NCBI RefSeq assembly: GCF_023100805.1
Contig: NZ_CP095855.1
Coordinates: forward strand, 6,551,001-6,615,000
DNA: 64,000 bases
Direction: 5' to 3'
Source: Chitinophaga filiformis
Lineage (GTDB): Bacteria > Bacteroidota > Bacteroidia > Chitinophagales > Chitinophagaceae
A program made the translations under genes and the position numbers. The notes under the pieces are model-generated. The model did not search any database. It was given only the letters and a program-made list of their open reading frames with translations, and was not told the origin of the DNA. Shown one piece after another: positions 41,702-52,042 of this stretch (its first letter is position 1; the number at the start of each line of letters is the position of its first letter).

Positions 41702-42391
41702 TTATATCACTGCGCTATCCCATTTCTGAGCGCCGCAATTTTTACACTTTGTGTCTTTCTCCTTCACTTCTTCGGTAGCCCCACAATGCTGGCAGGCATA
41801 CACGTTTTCTGCCACCTTGTGTTGATAGTCATGTACGCCTTTATCAGCCGAAGGGAATAGTGAGAGCCCGGCTTTGGGTTTTGCTGCTTTGAAAATGCTG
41901 AACATTCCACATGCTTCCAGGTATATACGGTCTACTTCTCCCAGGTTATAGATCTTTTTCTGCCGTAATAAACTATACAATTGCGCCCGCGATACCCGCG
42001 TCTTACTCATCTCTTCCAACTGAAGCAGTCCTTCCTTCACAAGGATCGACATGTTGCCGAAGGTCAGTTCTTCTATCTTCTTATTTTTCACGCCCCACCA
42101 GCTTAAATCGCGATGGAAAAGGAAAACCAGGAATAAAATAAAAATCCCCAGGAGAATGCCTCTGTCAGGCGCCTGCATCGGCGGAGCTACAATAGCGCCA
42201 AGCATGATAGTGATGGAAAGATCTATAGTGGTCAGCTGCCCCGACATCCGTTTACCAAGCAATCTGATGATCAGCAGCAGGAAAAAGTAAATAATAATGG
42301 TTCTGCCAAATACTTCCAGCATGTATTCGGCGGGGGCTTCACCAAAGACAATGCGTTTCAGGTCTGTAATTTTAATGGTTGCCTTATCCAT
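41702..42391 (-). CDS. DUF421 (YetF-like) membrane protein with C-terminal zinc ribbon, copy 1
   Basis: This encodes 229 residues from ATG 42389-42391. It has three helices near the N-terminus (about 28-43, 55-72 and 78-95), the cytoplasmic YetF-type domain (MSILVKEGLLQLEEMSKTRV, then IYLEACGMFSIFKAAKPKAG) and a zinc ribbon CQHCGAT...CKNCGAQ (residues about 199-219). It is the first gene of the two-gene operon, with a long gene-free region upstream. Paralogues in tandem may form hetero-oligomers; that is inference. Confidence 0.88.
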   Translation of the reverse strand: MDKATIKITDLKRIVFGEAPAEYMLEVFGRTIIIYFFLLLIIRLLGKRMSGQLTTIDLSITIMLGAIVAPPMQAPDRGILLGIFILFLVFLFHRDLSWWGVKNKKIEELTFGNMSILVKEGLLQLEEMSKTRVSRAQLYSLLRQKKIYNLGEVDRIYLEACGMFSIFKAAKPKAGLSLFPSADKGVHDYQHKVAENVYACQHCGATEEVKEKDTKCKNCGAQKWDSAVI

Positions 42392-43292
42392 ACAACAGGT
42401 ATTTGCAATAAAAACTGCTCAAAAACCATGCATGCCCTAATAGCCGTGAACGCCTGTACAGGCTGAATCTTCCGGATCTGGATCTGTAAACGTGTGACTC
42501 ACTCAAAAGATTACGCTGAAGCAGTTCAAACCTGGGGCGAAGCATACACATCGTATGCCGTATATTGCCCGCGTCATCCACTACGCTTAGCCACCCAATC
42601 AGCGGATGATCGCCAGAATCCCCTGCGTTCTCTTCGCTGCCAGAGAATGGGAAAAATAACGGCAAATAAAGCGGCACCCCACAGTACCGGAATATTAACG
42701 GTGAGCAATAAATGCCGGAATTTGAAAAGCGCCGGTATCAGAAAGGTGGGATATAACATCAGTGAATTATAAAAGTCAGCAACTGCAATGCTGGCGAACA
42801 GGCAGTCCAGTATCTTTTATCATTACTGGCAAAGGCCGCTCTGTAAGGGCCCCGGACGAACGGGGATCTGGTTGTTGTGGAATGGAGATCATAGTCGTTG
42901 CAGGAGTTTAGCTTTGTCATATAGCCTTAAAAAGCATTCCAAACTTCTGGATGCGACATTTTGACGGTAGCATATACCTGGATTAATTGTAAGTCAAAGA
43001 CTTAACTACAAGTCCGATTTTCTTACCGGATTCTAACCTAAGTTTCGATCTTATTTTTATATCTTTAGAGTGAGTAATAATTCTGAATCCAAAATCTAAA
43101 TCGTAAATCCTAATTCTGACCCGGTTACTGTACTGTATTGTGATGACATAAGCGTATAAAACAACCCATTTTAATCTCCATAGATACACAGGGTGACAAA
43201 ACCGTATGCGAGCACGGGAGGGATTTCTATTGCCAAAATTTCAAAATATCTATCAACACAACAACAACCAAAATTTAAACTAAAATCAGCGT
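42392..43292. other. Gene-poor region upstream of the SusC gene
   Basis: About 900 bp without a convincing intact gene. On the minus strand at about 42574-42800 there is a hydrophobic reading frame (for example MLYPTFLIPALFKFRHLLL, then NIPVLWGAALFAVIF) that reads like a membrane-protein fragment but has no good start. It may be a decayed gene. The rest must contain the promoter of the SusCD locus; I see no unambiguous promoter pair. Confidence 0.4.
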
Positions 43293-46200
43293 ATGAAAAA
43301 AAGTCTACTCTTGTGGCTGTTTATAGCCATGAGCATGGCGCATGCCATGGCGCAGTCCCGGACCGTTTCGGGAAATGTCACCGATGCGAGGGACGGATCT
43401 CCGTTACCCGGTGCCACTGTCCGTATCAAAAGCTCTTCATTCGGCACTGTAACCGATGCCGCAGGTCGGTTCACCATCAAAGTATCATCTGATGCAGCTG
43501 TATTACAAGTCTCTTCCACCGGGTTCTTATTAAAGGAAGTACCGGTGGCCGGCAACAGCGAACTGAAAATTGCACTTTCCAGCGACGAAAAGGCCCTCAG
43601 CGAAGTGGTCGTTGTCGGATACGGTACGCAGGAACGTAGAAACGTAACAGGTTCCGTTGGTACTGTCAAAGGAGAATTACTCAAAAACCTCGCTTCACCA
43701 AGTTTTGACAGGCAACTGGCGGGTCAGATAACCGGTGTGCAGGTAGGCGTTTCTTCAGGTTCATTAGGCCAGCCAGCGCGTATCCGTATCAGAGGTGTAA
43801 ACTCTATCACCAACAGTTCAGACCCGCTGTACGTGGTGGATGGAGTACCTTACATCTCCGGCGATCAGGGTGGTTCTGCTTCCGTATCCTACAATCCGCT
43901 GGGAGACATCAACCCCGCCGATATTGAAAGTGTGGAAGTACTGAAAGATGGTTCTGCCACCGCTATTTACGGGTCCCGTGCATCCAATGGCGTTGTGCTT
44001 ATTACTACCAAAAAAGGAAAACATGGTAAGACCAACATTTCATATAATGCATGGCTGGCAGCAGCTACAGCGTCCAAACGTTTCGACCTTTTAGATGCGG
44101 ATCAGTTTATCAGCATCACAAATGAGAAACTGAAAAAAGCCGGTCTCGCAGAAGCCGCCAAACCTACGCCTGATCCAAATGGTAAGCCATATAACACAGA
44201 CTGGCAGGATATCATTCTGCGTACTGCTTTTCAACAGAACCACTCATTATCATTCAGCGGAGCAACCGATCAGACAAACTACTACTTCTCTCTTGGTTAT
44301 GCCAACATGGATGGTATCTCATTAGGTAATGATCAGAAACGGTACAGCGTACGTGCCAAACTGGAACAAAAAGTACTGGACAGGGTTACATTTGGGATTA
44401 ACATGGGTGTTTCCCATACAACTGATAACGGTTTGAACTCGGGTACAAATTCACTCTCAGGAAATGTTGGCGGTGCAATACGTCTCTTTCCCAACGTACC
44501 GGCACAATATGCCGACGGATCATATAACCTAAGTGCTGACAAACAACGTCTGGGTAAAGGCGCAAACACCCGTGAAATAGACGACAACTATACGAACCTG
44601 AAATATGTACTGGACCATAACGTATTCAGGAACCAGAGCCTGAATATAACCGGTAATACATTCGTAAATATGTCTATCCTGAAGGGTTTGGATGTACGCA
44701 GCCAGATCGGCATCAACAATATCAATGTGGAATACTACAGGTACTACGACCCTGTACATGGCGATGGTAAAGGCGACGTGGGTAGTACTGCACAATATTC
44801 CATGCCTCAGTTCAGATATAACTGGCAGAACACTATCAGTTTCAACAGAACACTGGGCGTACACAATATTGGCTTTGTAGCAGGCCTGGAGTATCAGAAA
44901 ACAAGAAGCCGTTATTTCTTTGCCAGCGCTACCAACCTCTCTGATGTATTCTTCGGTGGCGAAAACATCATCTCTGATGCATGGGGCAACAAGAACATCG
45001 GCGGTAGCGTAACGGAACGCGCCTTTGAATCTTATTTCGCACGCGCAAACTATGCATTTAATGATCGTTACCTGCTGACAGCCACCATCCGCCGGGATAA
45101 GATCTCCTCCCTGCCGTGGGGCAACCAGGGGGCCACATTGCCCGGTGCATCTATCGGCTGGCGCATCTCCAGGGAATCATTTTTCCAGAATGCCAACCTC
45201 AGTTTCATCAATGACCTGAAACTGCGTGGTGGATATGCAAAGGTAGGTAACGTAGAAATCGGTAACTATCCTTATGCAGGCGTGTTTAATGCAGTTACCT
45301 ATGGCGATCTGAATGCTATTCAGTACGGGCAGATCGGTAACCCTAACCTGTCGTTCGAGACCAGCAACAAGATCAACGCTGGTTTTGACCTCGCGCTGCT
45401 GGACAGCAGGGTACAGTTCTCCGCCGACTATTTCCAGAATAACGTGAATAACCTGATCCTGGCTGCACCCACTCCGCCTTCTCTCGGTGTACCTAAAAAC
45501 AGCATCAACGTGAACGTGGGAGAAATGAACAACAAAGGCTGGGAATTCAGTCTGAGCGGATTGGTGATCAACAGAGCCGATTTCCGCTGGAATGCAAACA
45601 TCAACCTCACGCTTGTTAAGAATAAAGTAACCAAACTGGCTAACAACAACGCAGACATCATCGACACCTACAACATCACCCGTGTAGGGCATTCTATCGG
45701 TACATTCTTTGGTTATCTTTCCAAAGGCGTAAATGCAGCGAACGGGAATCCGATGTGGGAGAAAGCAGATGGCAGCACGGTACAGGGCAACCTGGATGCA
45801 AGCGGCAATATGAAATTCTATACTTATGATCCGTCGAAACCGGCAGATCTTTCTAAACCAGCTGCGGCACTGGCTTTTGCTGACAAACGCATTCTCGGGG
45901 AAGCCAATCCTACCTGGTATGGTGGTTTCAACAACACCTTTGCCTATAAGAACTTTGATCTGAGCATTAACATGACCTTCTCTGGTGGTAACAAAGTATA
46001 TAACATTACCCGCCAGGAAAGCCTGACCAATATGAAATTCCAGAACGCGGGTAAAGAACTGTTAAACCGCTGGACAACGGAAGGACAGGTAACTGATGTA
46101 CCCCGTCTGTTCTATGGCAGCGGCGCCGGCAACTCCCTCAACCAGAATGGCAGCACCAATAGCCGTTTCCTGGAAAATGGCGCATTCCTCCGTGCACAGA

Positions 46201-46451
46201 ATATCGGACTGGGATATGCACTGCCTACAGCATTGTTACAGCGCCTGCGTTTAAGCAGCTTCAGGATATATGCACAGGTACAGAATGCTTTCGTGATCAC
46301 CGGCTACAGCGGTCTTGATCCCGAACTGAATGCATTTGCACAAGCCATTGGCTCAACTACGTATGCTACCACAAACAGGCAACCGGGACTTGATTACAAT
46401 ACCAATCCAGTACCACGTACCTATACATTTGGCATTAACCTCGGATTGTAA
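43293..46451 (+). CDS. SusC/RagA-family TonB-linked outer-membrane transporter
   Basis: A 1052-residue barrel of the SusC type. Signal peptide about 1-20 (LLLWLFIAMSMAHAMAQ). A carboxypeptidase-regulatory domain follows at about 23-100 (SGNVTDARDGSPLPGATV), then the TonB-box-like segment EVVVVGYGTQERRNVTGSV. The plug has the SusC signature RIRGVNSITNSSDPLYVVDG and IESVEVLKDGSATAIYGSRA. A ~22-strand barrel follows, ending RTYTFGINLGL. It imports a glycan or oligomer, delivered by the SusD lipoprotein encoded 11 bp downstream. No hybrid two-component sensor or FecR-type anti-sigma gene is adjacent. Confidence 0.95.
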   Translation: MKKSLLLWLFIAMSMAHAMAQSRTVSGNVTDARDGSPLPGATVRIKSSSFGTVTDAAGRFTIKVSSDAAVLQVSSTGFLLKEVPVAGNSELKIALSSDEKALSEVVVVGYGTQERRNVTGSVGTVKGELLKNLASPSFDRQLAGQITGVQVGVSSGSLGQPARIRIRGVNSITNSSDPLYVVDGVPYISGDQGGSASVSYNPLGDINPADIESVEVLKDGSATAIYGSRASNGVVLITTKKGKHGKTNISYNAWLAAATASKRFDLLDADQFISITNEKLKKAGLAEAAKPTPDPNGKPYNTDWQDIILRTAFQQNHSLSFSGATDQTNYYFSLGYANMDGISLGNDQKRYSVRAKLEQKVLDRVTFGINMGVSHTTDNGLNSGTNSLSGNVGGAIRLFPNVPAQYADGSYNLSADKQRLGKGANTREIDDNYTNLKYVLDHNVFRNQSLNITGNTFVNMSILKGLDVRSQIGINNINVEYYRYYDPVHGDGKGDVGSTAQYSMPQFRYNWQNTISFNRTLGVHNIGFVAGLEYQKTRSRYFFASATNLSDVFFGGENIISDAWGNKNIGGSVTERAFESYFARANYAFNDRYLLTATIRRDKISSLPWGNQGATLPGASIGWRISRESFFQNANLSFINDLKLRGGYAKVGNVEIGNYPYAGVFNAVTYGDLNAIQYGQIGNPNLSFETSNKINAGFDLALLDSRVQFSADYFQNNVNNLILAAPTPPSLGVPKNSINVNVGEMNNKGWEFSLSGLVINRADFRWNANINLTLVKNKVTKLANNNADIIDTYNITRVGHSIGTFFGYLSKGVNAANGNPMWEKADGSTVQGNLDASGNMKFYTYDPSKPADLSKPAAALAFADKRILGEANPTWYGGFNNTFAYKNFDLSINMTFSGGNKVYNITRQESLTNMKFQNAGKELLNRWTTEGQVTDVPRLFYGSGAGNSLNQNGSTNSRFLENGAFLRAQNIGLGYALPTALLQRLRLSSFRIYAQVQNAFVITGYSGLDPELNAFAQAIGSTTYATTNRQPGLDYNTNPVPRTYTFGINLGL

Positions 46452-46462
46452 AAAAAATTGCA

Positions 46463-48073
46463 ATGAAAAGAATCAGATATACATTTAACAGATCAGCTAT
46501 AATAGCTTTACTCGCTGCAGCGATGCTGGCAACATCGTCCTGCAGTAAATATACAGAACTGGAACCCATCAACTCACCATCTGAAAATTCTGCTTTCCAG
46601 AGCCCTTCCAGTATTGAGCTGGCCATGCAGGGTGTGTATGAAGCTGCTGCCGTAGGTAGCTACAACGGTGATAAAGCCAGTGCCCGTGGATATCCTTTTG
46701 GCGCCGCAGCCATTGAACAGGATGAAATGAGAGGAGAAGATATGCTGAATGTGGCATTGTTTTACGCCATCACCTACGAGGCTACATACACCACCAGCTC
46801 TGCCAACAATGTTAACATGTGGACAGGCTTGTATGCATTGATCAATCAGGCCAACGTGATGATCCGTGGTGTACAGGCTGCCGCTGCGAATGGCGTTATT
46901 CCCGCGGAAACTGCTGCCGCATATGAAGGAGAGGCGCGTTTCCTCCGTGCGCTGGCCCACCATGAGCTGTTGATCCATTTCAGCTTCCCTTATGCAGATA
47001 ATAACGGCAGCAAACCAGGTGTACCTTATCGTGAGAAAGCGATCACCAGCCAGGCAGATGTTAATGAAGGATTAACCATCGGAAGAGGTACTGTGGCAGA
47101 AGCCTATGCCAAACTGCTGGCCGACCTGGATTATGCAGAAACAAACCTGCCGGTTACACAGACCAAAGGACTGTCGAGGGCTACCAAGGGCGCTGCTATC
47201 GCTTTAAAGACCCGTATAAAACAACATATGGGCGACTGGGACGGAGTAATTGCCGAAGGCGCCAAGCTGGGTACTGATAAGCAACCTACAGGGCATTTTA
47301 CCAGCCCGATCGGTGCTTATACACTCACCGCCAGTCCGGAGACGCCTTTCACCAGCTTTAAGAACAATACTGAATCTGTATTTTCCATTGCCAATGGTCC
47401 TAATGCGAATGGTGGTACCAATGGTGCGCTGGCTGCCATGTTCGGACCTGCTGATAAAGGTGCGCGTGGTCTCGTGGCCACCAGTCCGATCCTGTACAAT
47501 GCTTCCTTTTGGGTGGAAGGTGATCTGCGTAGAAAACTGCTGCAGGTGAACCAGGTAGTTGGAGAAAAATATGTGTTCAATTACAAGTACAGGGACTATG
47601 TAAATAAAACCGACTATGCGCCTATTATCAGGTATGCGGAAGTGCTATTGAATGTAGCCGAAGCATATGCAAAGAAGGGGAATACAGCCCAGGCTTTATT
47701 GTTGCTGAATGATGTGCGCAACCGCTCTGTTCCTGCGGACAAACAATTCACAACAGCACCTGCAGACCTGATGCTGGCTATTCTGCAGGAACGCCGTATA
47801 GAATTTGCAGGCGAAGGCCGCCGCTGGCCGGACCTGCATCGTCTTGCGCTGGATCCGGCTTATGGTTCTAACGGTATTCCTGCCAAAATGAAAGCCGGAC
47901 AAATGAAGCTGGATGGATCAGATTATAATAACATTACTCCCCCGACATTTCCTGCAACGGGTGGTGTAAAGGCTTATTTGTATACTGAATACCAGTTCCT
48001 CTGGCCTATACCGGCAGACGAAGTAGCGGCCAACCCGCTGCTGCGCGAACAACAGAACGAAGGATATAAATAA
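46463..48073 (+). CDS. RagB/SusD-family outer-membrane lipoprotein
   Basis: This encodes 536 residues from ATG 46463. The lipoprotein signal IALLAAAMLATSSCSKYTEL gives a lipidated Cys near residue 27. The SusD TPR-like helical core is visible: ANVMIRGVQAAA, GEARFLRALAHHELLIHF (the conserved 'E-x-x-x-x-RA' helix) and PIIRYAEVLLNVAEAYAKKG. Near the end comes the conserved ILQERRIEFAGEGRRWPDLH. It binds the glycan at the cell surface and caps the SusC barrel. It is co-transcribed with SusC, and a strong terminator follows. Confidence 0.95.
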   Translation: MKRIRYTFNRSAIIALLAAAMLATSSCSKYTELEPINSPSENSAFQSPSSIELAMQGVYEAAAVGSYNGDKASARGYPFGAAAIEQDEMRGEDMLNVALFYAITYEATYTTSSANNVNMWTGLYALINQANVMIRGVQAAAANGVIPAETAAAYEGEARFLRALAHHELLIHFSFPYADNNGSKPGVPYREKAITSQADVNEGLTIGRGTVAEAYAKLLADLDYAETNLPVTQTKGLSRATKGAAIALKTRIKQHMGDWDGVIAEGAKLGTDKQPTGHFTSPIGAYTLTASPETPFTSFKNNTESVFSIANGPNANGGTNGALAAMFGPADKGARGLVATSPILYNASFWVEGDLRRKLLQVNQVVGEKYVFNYKYRDYVNKTDYAPIIRYAEVLLNVAEAYAKKGNTAQALLLLNDVRNRSVPADKQFTTAPADLMLAILQERRIEFAGEGRRWPDLHRLALDPAYGSNGIPAKMKAGQMKLDGSDYNNITPPTFPATGGVKAYLYTEYQFLWPIPADEVAANPLLREQQNEGYK

Positions 48074-48075
48074 TA

Positions 48076-48112
48076 AAAAAAGGGGCTGTATCGGATGATA
48101 TAGCCCCTTTTT
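48076..48112 (+). terminator. Intrinsic terminator of the SusCD operon
   Basis: A 13-bp stem (48078-48090 with 48099-48111, one G-U pair) with an 8-nt loop, flanked by A and T runs. It starts three bases after the SusD stop. Confidence 0.9.
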
Positions 48113-48283
48113 ATCGTAACTTCCAGTACCGGCCCTACCCTATCCATCCACGTTAATTTTCATCTGCCGGTGTAGCAGTTTATTGTCATTGAGCAATATC
48201 CTCCCTGACCCATCTCCACAAGATCAAAGCAACAGCTTACAGCGTTTATGAATCCGATTTGTCAGTTCACTCAAAATAAAACC

Positions 48284-51200
48284 ATGAAAAGAATACTCTT
48301 TTACTTATTGATGCTTTGTATCATTACAATTGATACATCTGCCCAGGTCCTCAGGATCTTCTATGTTGATTTCGGCCCTAATGATGTTACAAACGGCAAC
48401 ATCACCAGCAGTCCCGATGCAAACAGCAATTACTGGAACAATGTGACGAATACCAGTACAAGCGCCTCTCCGGTATACCTGTTAACAAACAGGAACGCCT
48501 CAAGCGGTGCGTTTATAAATATCACGGCCGGGTTTAGCTCGAACGGCATCAACAATGGCGGATTATTAGCCCCTAATGCGGCACTCTTAAAAGACTTCGC
48601 TATCAATACGGCTACGCAGGACTATTTTTATACAGAAAATACAGCCAGTTTTATAATAAAGGGGTTGGACGTGAGCAAAGGCTATATTTTCAGTTTCTTT
48701 GCCACCCGTAATGATCCGGAGGTACGCAAGACCAATTACACACTTACAGGTGCAACGACCTATAGCGCTACACTTCAAACATCCGGCCCGAACCTGGGAG
48801 GCTCGGGGTATAATGGCAATAATAGTACGATCCTTACTACGGGCACCATTGTGCCTGATACCAGGGGACAGATAGCCATTACTGTAAAAAGGGAGCTCGG
48901 AAGTTTCGGTTATATCGGCGTACTGAAAATAGAGGAAGTGAGGATGCCCGTGACCCCATTGAAAACTGTGTATGTTGATCTTGGCCCTAATGACGTTTCC
49001 AATGGTAACATCACGAGCAGTCCTGACATCAATGGCAATTACTGGAACAACCTGACCAATATCAATACCACAGCCCCTCAGGTAAACCTGGTGGATAAAA
49101 TAAATGCCAGTACCGGGGCATATGTCAAAATCACTTCCGGATTTCTTTCCAACGGTATTCAAAACGGGGGATTACTATCGCCGGATGCTGGCTTATTAGG
49201 TGATTTTGCTATTCCTACCGCGACACAGGATTTCTTTCACACCACTGCATCCTCCAGCCTTTCTATCAGGGGATTGGATAAAACGAAAGGTTATGTCTTT
49301 AGTTTCTTTGGCACCCGGAATGATCCGGAAAAACGGGTCACCACTTATTCACTGACGGGCGCCAGCTTCTATGACGGAAATCTGCAAACGTCAGGAACCG
49401 ACCTGGGCGGCCCGGGTTACCATGGCAATACAAAAACCATTCTGACCTCGGATATAGTGATGGCTGATGATAATGGTCATATCAACCTCACCGTGACCAG
49501 ATCTGAGGGCGCCTTTGGTTACCTGGGAGTAATGAAGATGATCCAGGTTAATCCGGTGGCATTTGAACCCGGCTGTACAGCAAAAGACAATAGTCGCATA
49601 GCCATTATGGGCTCTTCTGTACCTTCAGGCACCGGTGCTACAAACAATCAGGGCTATGCCCAGTTATATGCCCAGCTGCTGACCACCCGGGCCAATAGTG
49701 GTACGGGACAAACATGGAATGTGTCGAATATCTCAGTGCCCGGCAACAATACCATCAGCGTTATCAATCGCTGGGACAAAGACCTGTTGCCCCTCTGCAG
49801 CAAATATGTCATTTATGCGCTTTCATTGGGGAATGAGGGTATTACTACCGGTGGCCAGGCTACTTTCAACCAATTCAGGGATAATTTGAAACTGCTTATC
49901 AATAAAGCAAGGCAACAGGGTATCGAACCGATCATCACTAACTGCTATAGCCGGGAGGACTATACAGCAACAGAGTACAATTTTATTAAGCAGATGAATT
50001 TGCTGATCCATTCCTGGAACGTAGCCAGCGTCAATTTGTTGGGAGCGCTTGACAATGGAGCAGGAAAATGGGCTACCGGTTACAAAAGTGATGATCTGCA
50101 TCCCAATGATGCCGGTCACCTTGAGTTTGAGTACGCAATTGTTCCCTCGCTGTTTGATGCTATAAAAGCCGGGAAACCGCAACCTTACAAGATAGAAGGT
50201 ACATCCTTAAGCTTAAGCCCCGCCAGCGGTTATAAGCTGCAGATAAAACCAGAAGAAATCATTCACCCATTTACTTTTTCTTTTGACATACAAACTGCAT
50301 CAACAGCACAGGTGGCAGAGTTGAGTACAGTTGCAGGTCTGAATAAATTAGTGATCAATGCTTCGGGGAAATTGGATTATTCATCCGCTTCCTCAACCGG
50401 TATTACAGGGATCACTGTTCTTAACGACAACCAATGGCATAAAGTAACGCTGACACATTATTATGCTATGGGCAAAACCCTGTTATATATCGATAAGGTA
50501 TTGCAAGGCGCCATCAATGAAAAAATTGTTACGACCGCTTTCGACTTAAACGGAGTCAACGCGCCGGCAGCCAATTACAGGACATTGCTCTTCTATCGTT
50601 CCGGTATGAATGGGGAAGAAATAAATGCGATGGTCGATGGTGGCTTGCTGAAATCGAGCCTGGAAATTTATGCACCGCTCGATGGTGCCGGCATATTTAG
50701 TGCAGACCCCATCATAAACCTGGCACAGAGCACCAATAAGGTAAGGAAGCTGAATCTTATTGCGGGCACATATTACCTCCAGAACCGTTTCAGCAGGCTG
50801 TATATGGACGTCGATGATAACCAGATCACACAGGACGGCGCCAATATCCAGCAATGGGGCTTTATGGGTACCGGCAATCAGCAGTTTACGTTCACTCACC
50901 TGGGCAATGATGTCTATAAAATTATCTGTGTTAAATCCGGCAAATCGGTGGATGTATCCGGCGTTAGCACCGCGGACGGCGCCAATGTACTCCAATGGGG
51001 CTATGTCGGCGGCGCCAATCAACAATTTCTGATGATGCCTGTTGACAGCGATTATTATAAAATCGTCGCACAACACAGCGGCAAACTGATAGAGGTTTCC
51101 AATTTCAGTACTGTCAATGGAGGGAATGTGCAGCAATGGACGGATGGTAATCAAACCAGCGGGCAATGGCGGCTGGTCCGGCCTGGAGCCGCCATGTTGA

Positions 51201-51451
51201 CGACAACCACAAACACCATGAAGAAAGACGATGCGGCTGATATTTCAGTATACCCTAATCCTGCTGTGACGACGTTATATGTTAGTGGGCTCAGGAATTC
51301 CGTAAATATCAAAATTTATAGTAGTTCGGGCCAGTTGCAACTGTCGTCTTTTGGAACGTCTATTGCGGTTGACCGCCTGAGGGCTGGTGTGTATTTTGTG
51401 CATTTGAGATCAGCGGGAATGTATAAGGTATTGAAATTTGTTAAGCAATAG
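48284..51451 (+). CDS. Secreted SGNH/GDSL esterase with lectin-like domain and T9SS tag
   Basis: This encodes 1055 residues from ATG 48284 (MKRILFYLL), 12 codons after an upstream ATG that is less likely because the signal peptide (to about residue 21) begins here. Domain order: two similar ~140-residue modules (about 25-215 and 220-425), each starting YVDxGPNDV; an SGNH hydrolase (about 430-640) with MGSSVPSGTG in place of GDSL, YALSLGNEG and the catalytic DDLHPNDAGH; a LamG-like beta domain (about 660-820); a ricin-type trefoil with three Q-x-W motifs (IQQWGF, LQWGY, VQQW); and a C-terminal T9SS sorting domain (VYPNPAVTTLYVSG...AGVYFVHL). It is probably a surface or secreted deacetylase or esterase acting on the glycan taken up by the SusCD pair. 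Confidence 0.9.
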   Translation: MKRILFYLLMLCIITIDTSAQVLRIFYVDFGPNDVTNGNITSSPDANSNYWNNVTNTSTSASPVYLLTNRNASSGAFINITAGFSSNGINNGGLLAPNAALLKDFAINTATQDYFYTENTASFIIKGLDVSKGYIFSFFATRNDPEVRKTNYTLTGATTYSATLQTSGPNLGGSGYNGNNSTILTTGTIVPDTRGQIAITVKRELGSFGYIGVLKIEEVRMPVTPLKTVYVDLGPNDVSNGNITSSPDINGNYWNNLTNINTTAPQVNLVDKINASTGAYVKITSGFLSNGIQNGGLLSPDAGLLGDFAIPTATQDFFHTTASSSLSIRGLDKTKGYVFSFFGTRNDPEKRVTTYSLTGASFYDGNLQTSGTDLGGPGYHGNTKTILTSDIVMADDNGHINLTVTRSEGAFGYLGVMKMIQVNPVAFEPGCTAKDNSRIAIMGSSVPSGTGATNNQGYAQLYAQLLTTRANSGTGQTWNVSNISVPGNNTISVINRWDKDLLPLCSKYVIYALSLGNEGITTGGQATFNQFRDNLKLLINKARQQGIEPIITNCYSREDYTATEYNFIKQMNLLIHSWNVASVNLLGALDNGAGKWATGYKSDDLHPNDAGHLEFEYAIVPSLFDAIKAGKPQPYKIEGTSLSLSPASGYKLQIKPEEIIHPFTFSFDIQTASTAQVAELSTVAGLNKLVINASGKLDYSSASSTGITGITVLNDNQWHKVTLTHYYAMGKTLLYIDKVLQGAINEKIVTTAFDLNGVNAPAANYRTLLFYRSGMNGEEINAMVDGGLLKSSLEIYAPLDGAGIFSADPIINLAQSTNKVRKLNLIAGTYYLQNRFSRLYMDVDDNQITQDGANIQQWGFMGTGNQQFTFTHLGNDVYKIICVKSGKSVDVSGVSTADGANVLQWGYVGGANQQFLMMPVDSDYYKIVAQHSGKLIEVSNFSTVNGGNVQQWTDGNQTSGQWRLVRPGAAMLTTTTNTMKKDDAADISVYPNPAVTTLYVSGLRNSVNIKIYSSSGQLQLSSFGTSIAVDRLRAGVYFVHLRSAGMYKVLKFVKQ

Positions 51452-51558
51452 TGGTAGAGGCACAATTCTTTTATACGAGAGATTTCTCCTAAGTTCAAAC
51501 TATCTTGCAGTGCGAAAGCAATTAAGTTGACATACGTACAATGATCATTTCGAAGAGC

Positions 51559-52020
51559 ATGAAAACAATAAGGGTTTTTAAATATATTGACCATTTGGAC
51601 TGTTTCGTGGTTAATCCATCTTACAAATCAATTGCAGATTACCTTGGGTTGACGGAATGGAATGAGGTAGTCTGGATAGGACGTTTTTTTGCCCTGGACA
51701 ACGACTACGGTGAACACTGGTTTGACAACTGGGAATTACGTGATAAACTTGAGGTAAAGGCCGGAGAGGCAGGAATAACCTACGAAGAGCTACTGGTTAT
51801 TGACCCTGATCGCTTTAAAGACAACCGCGATGGCCCTGTTCACAGTGATGAGGAACGAAAATTATTTTGGACTGATGTCTTGCGGTCATTGGAATTAAGC
51901 CTGGATCTTCTTTTCCATCAAGCTAGAAAACAAAATAGGAAAAAAGAAGGCAAGGAAGAATATATTGAGGATCTGGAAACGCGAATTGCTGAAATTATAA
52001 GAGAAAGCGAATTGACATGA
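51559..52020 (+). CDS. Hypothetical soluble protein
   Basis: This encodes 153 residues from ATG 51559 (MKTIRVFKYIDHLDCFVVN); an ATG six codons upstream (51541) is possible. The first half is mixed alpha/beta with many acidic residues, the second half a long charged helix (RKLFWTDVLRSLELSLDLLF, then a basic linker and EDLETRIAEIIRES). No catalytic motif is seen. It lies alone between the esterase gene and the AraC gene, and a terminator follows. The function is unknown. Confidence 0.65.
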   Translation: MKTIRVFKYIDHLDCFVVNPSYKSIADYLGLTEWNEVVWIGRFFALDNDYGEHWFDNWELRDKLEVKAGEAGITYEELLVIDPDRFKDNRDGPVHSDEERKLFWTDVLRSLELSLDLLFHQARKQNRKKEGKEEYIEDLETRIAEIIRESELT

Positions 52021-52042
52021 TTTGTTAAAGAGAGCTCCTAAT

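Noticed and set aside
42384-42677. 97-codon minus-strand frame upstream of the DUF421 pair
   Set aside because: It has a Ser/Arg-rich composition, no start signal and no recognisable pattern.
50546-51166. 206-codon antisense frame over the esterase gene
   Set aside because: It is a shadow of the ricin-type region; composition and motifs belong to the plus-strand protein.
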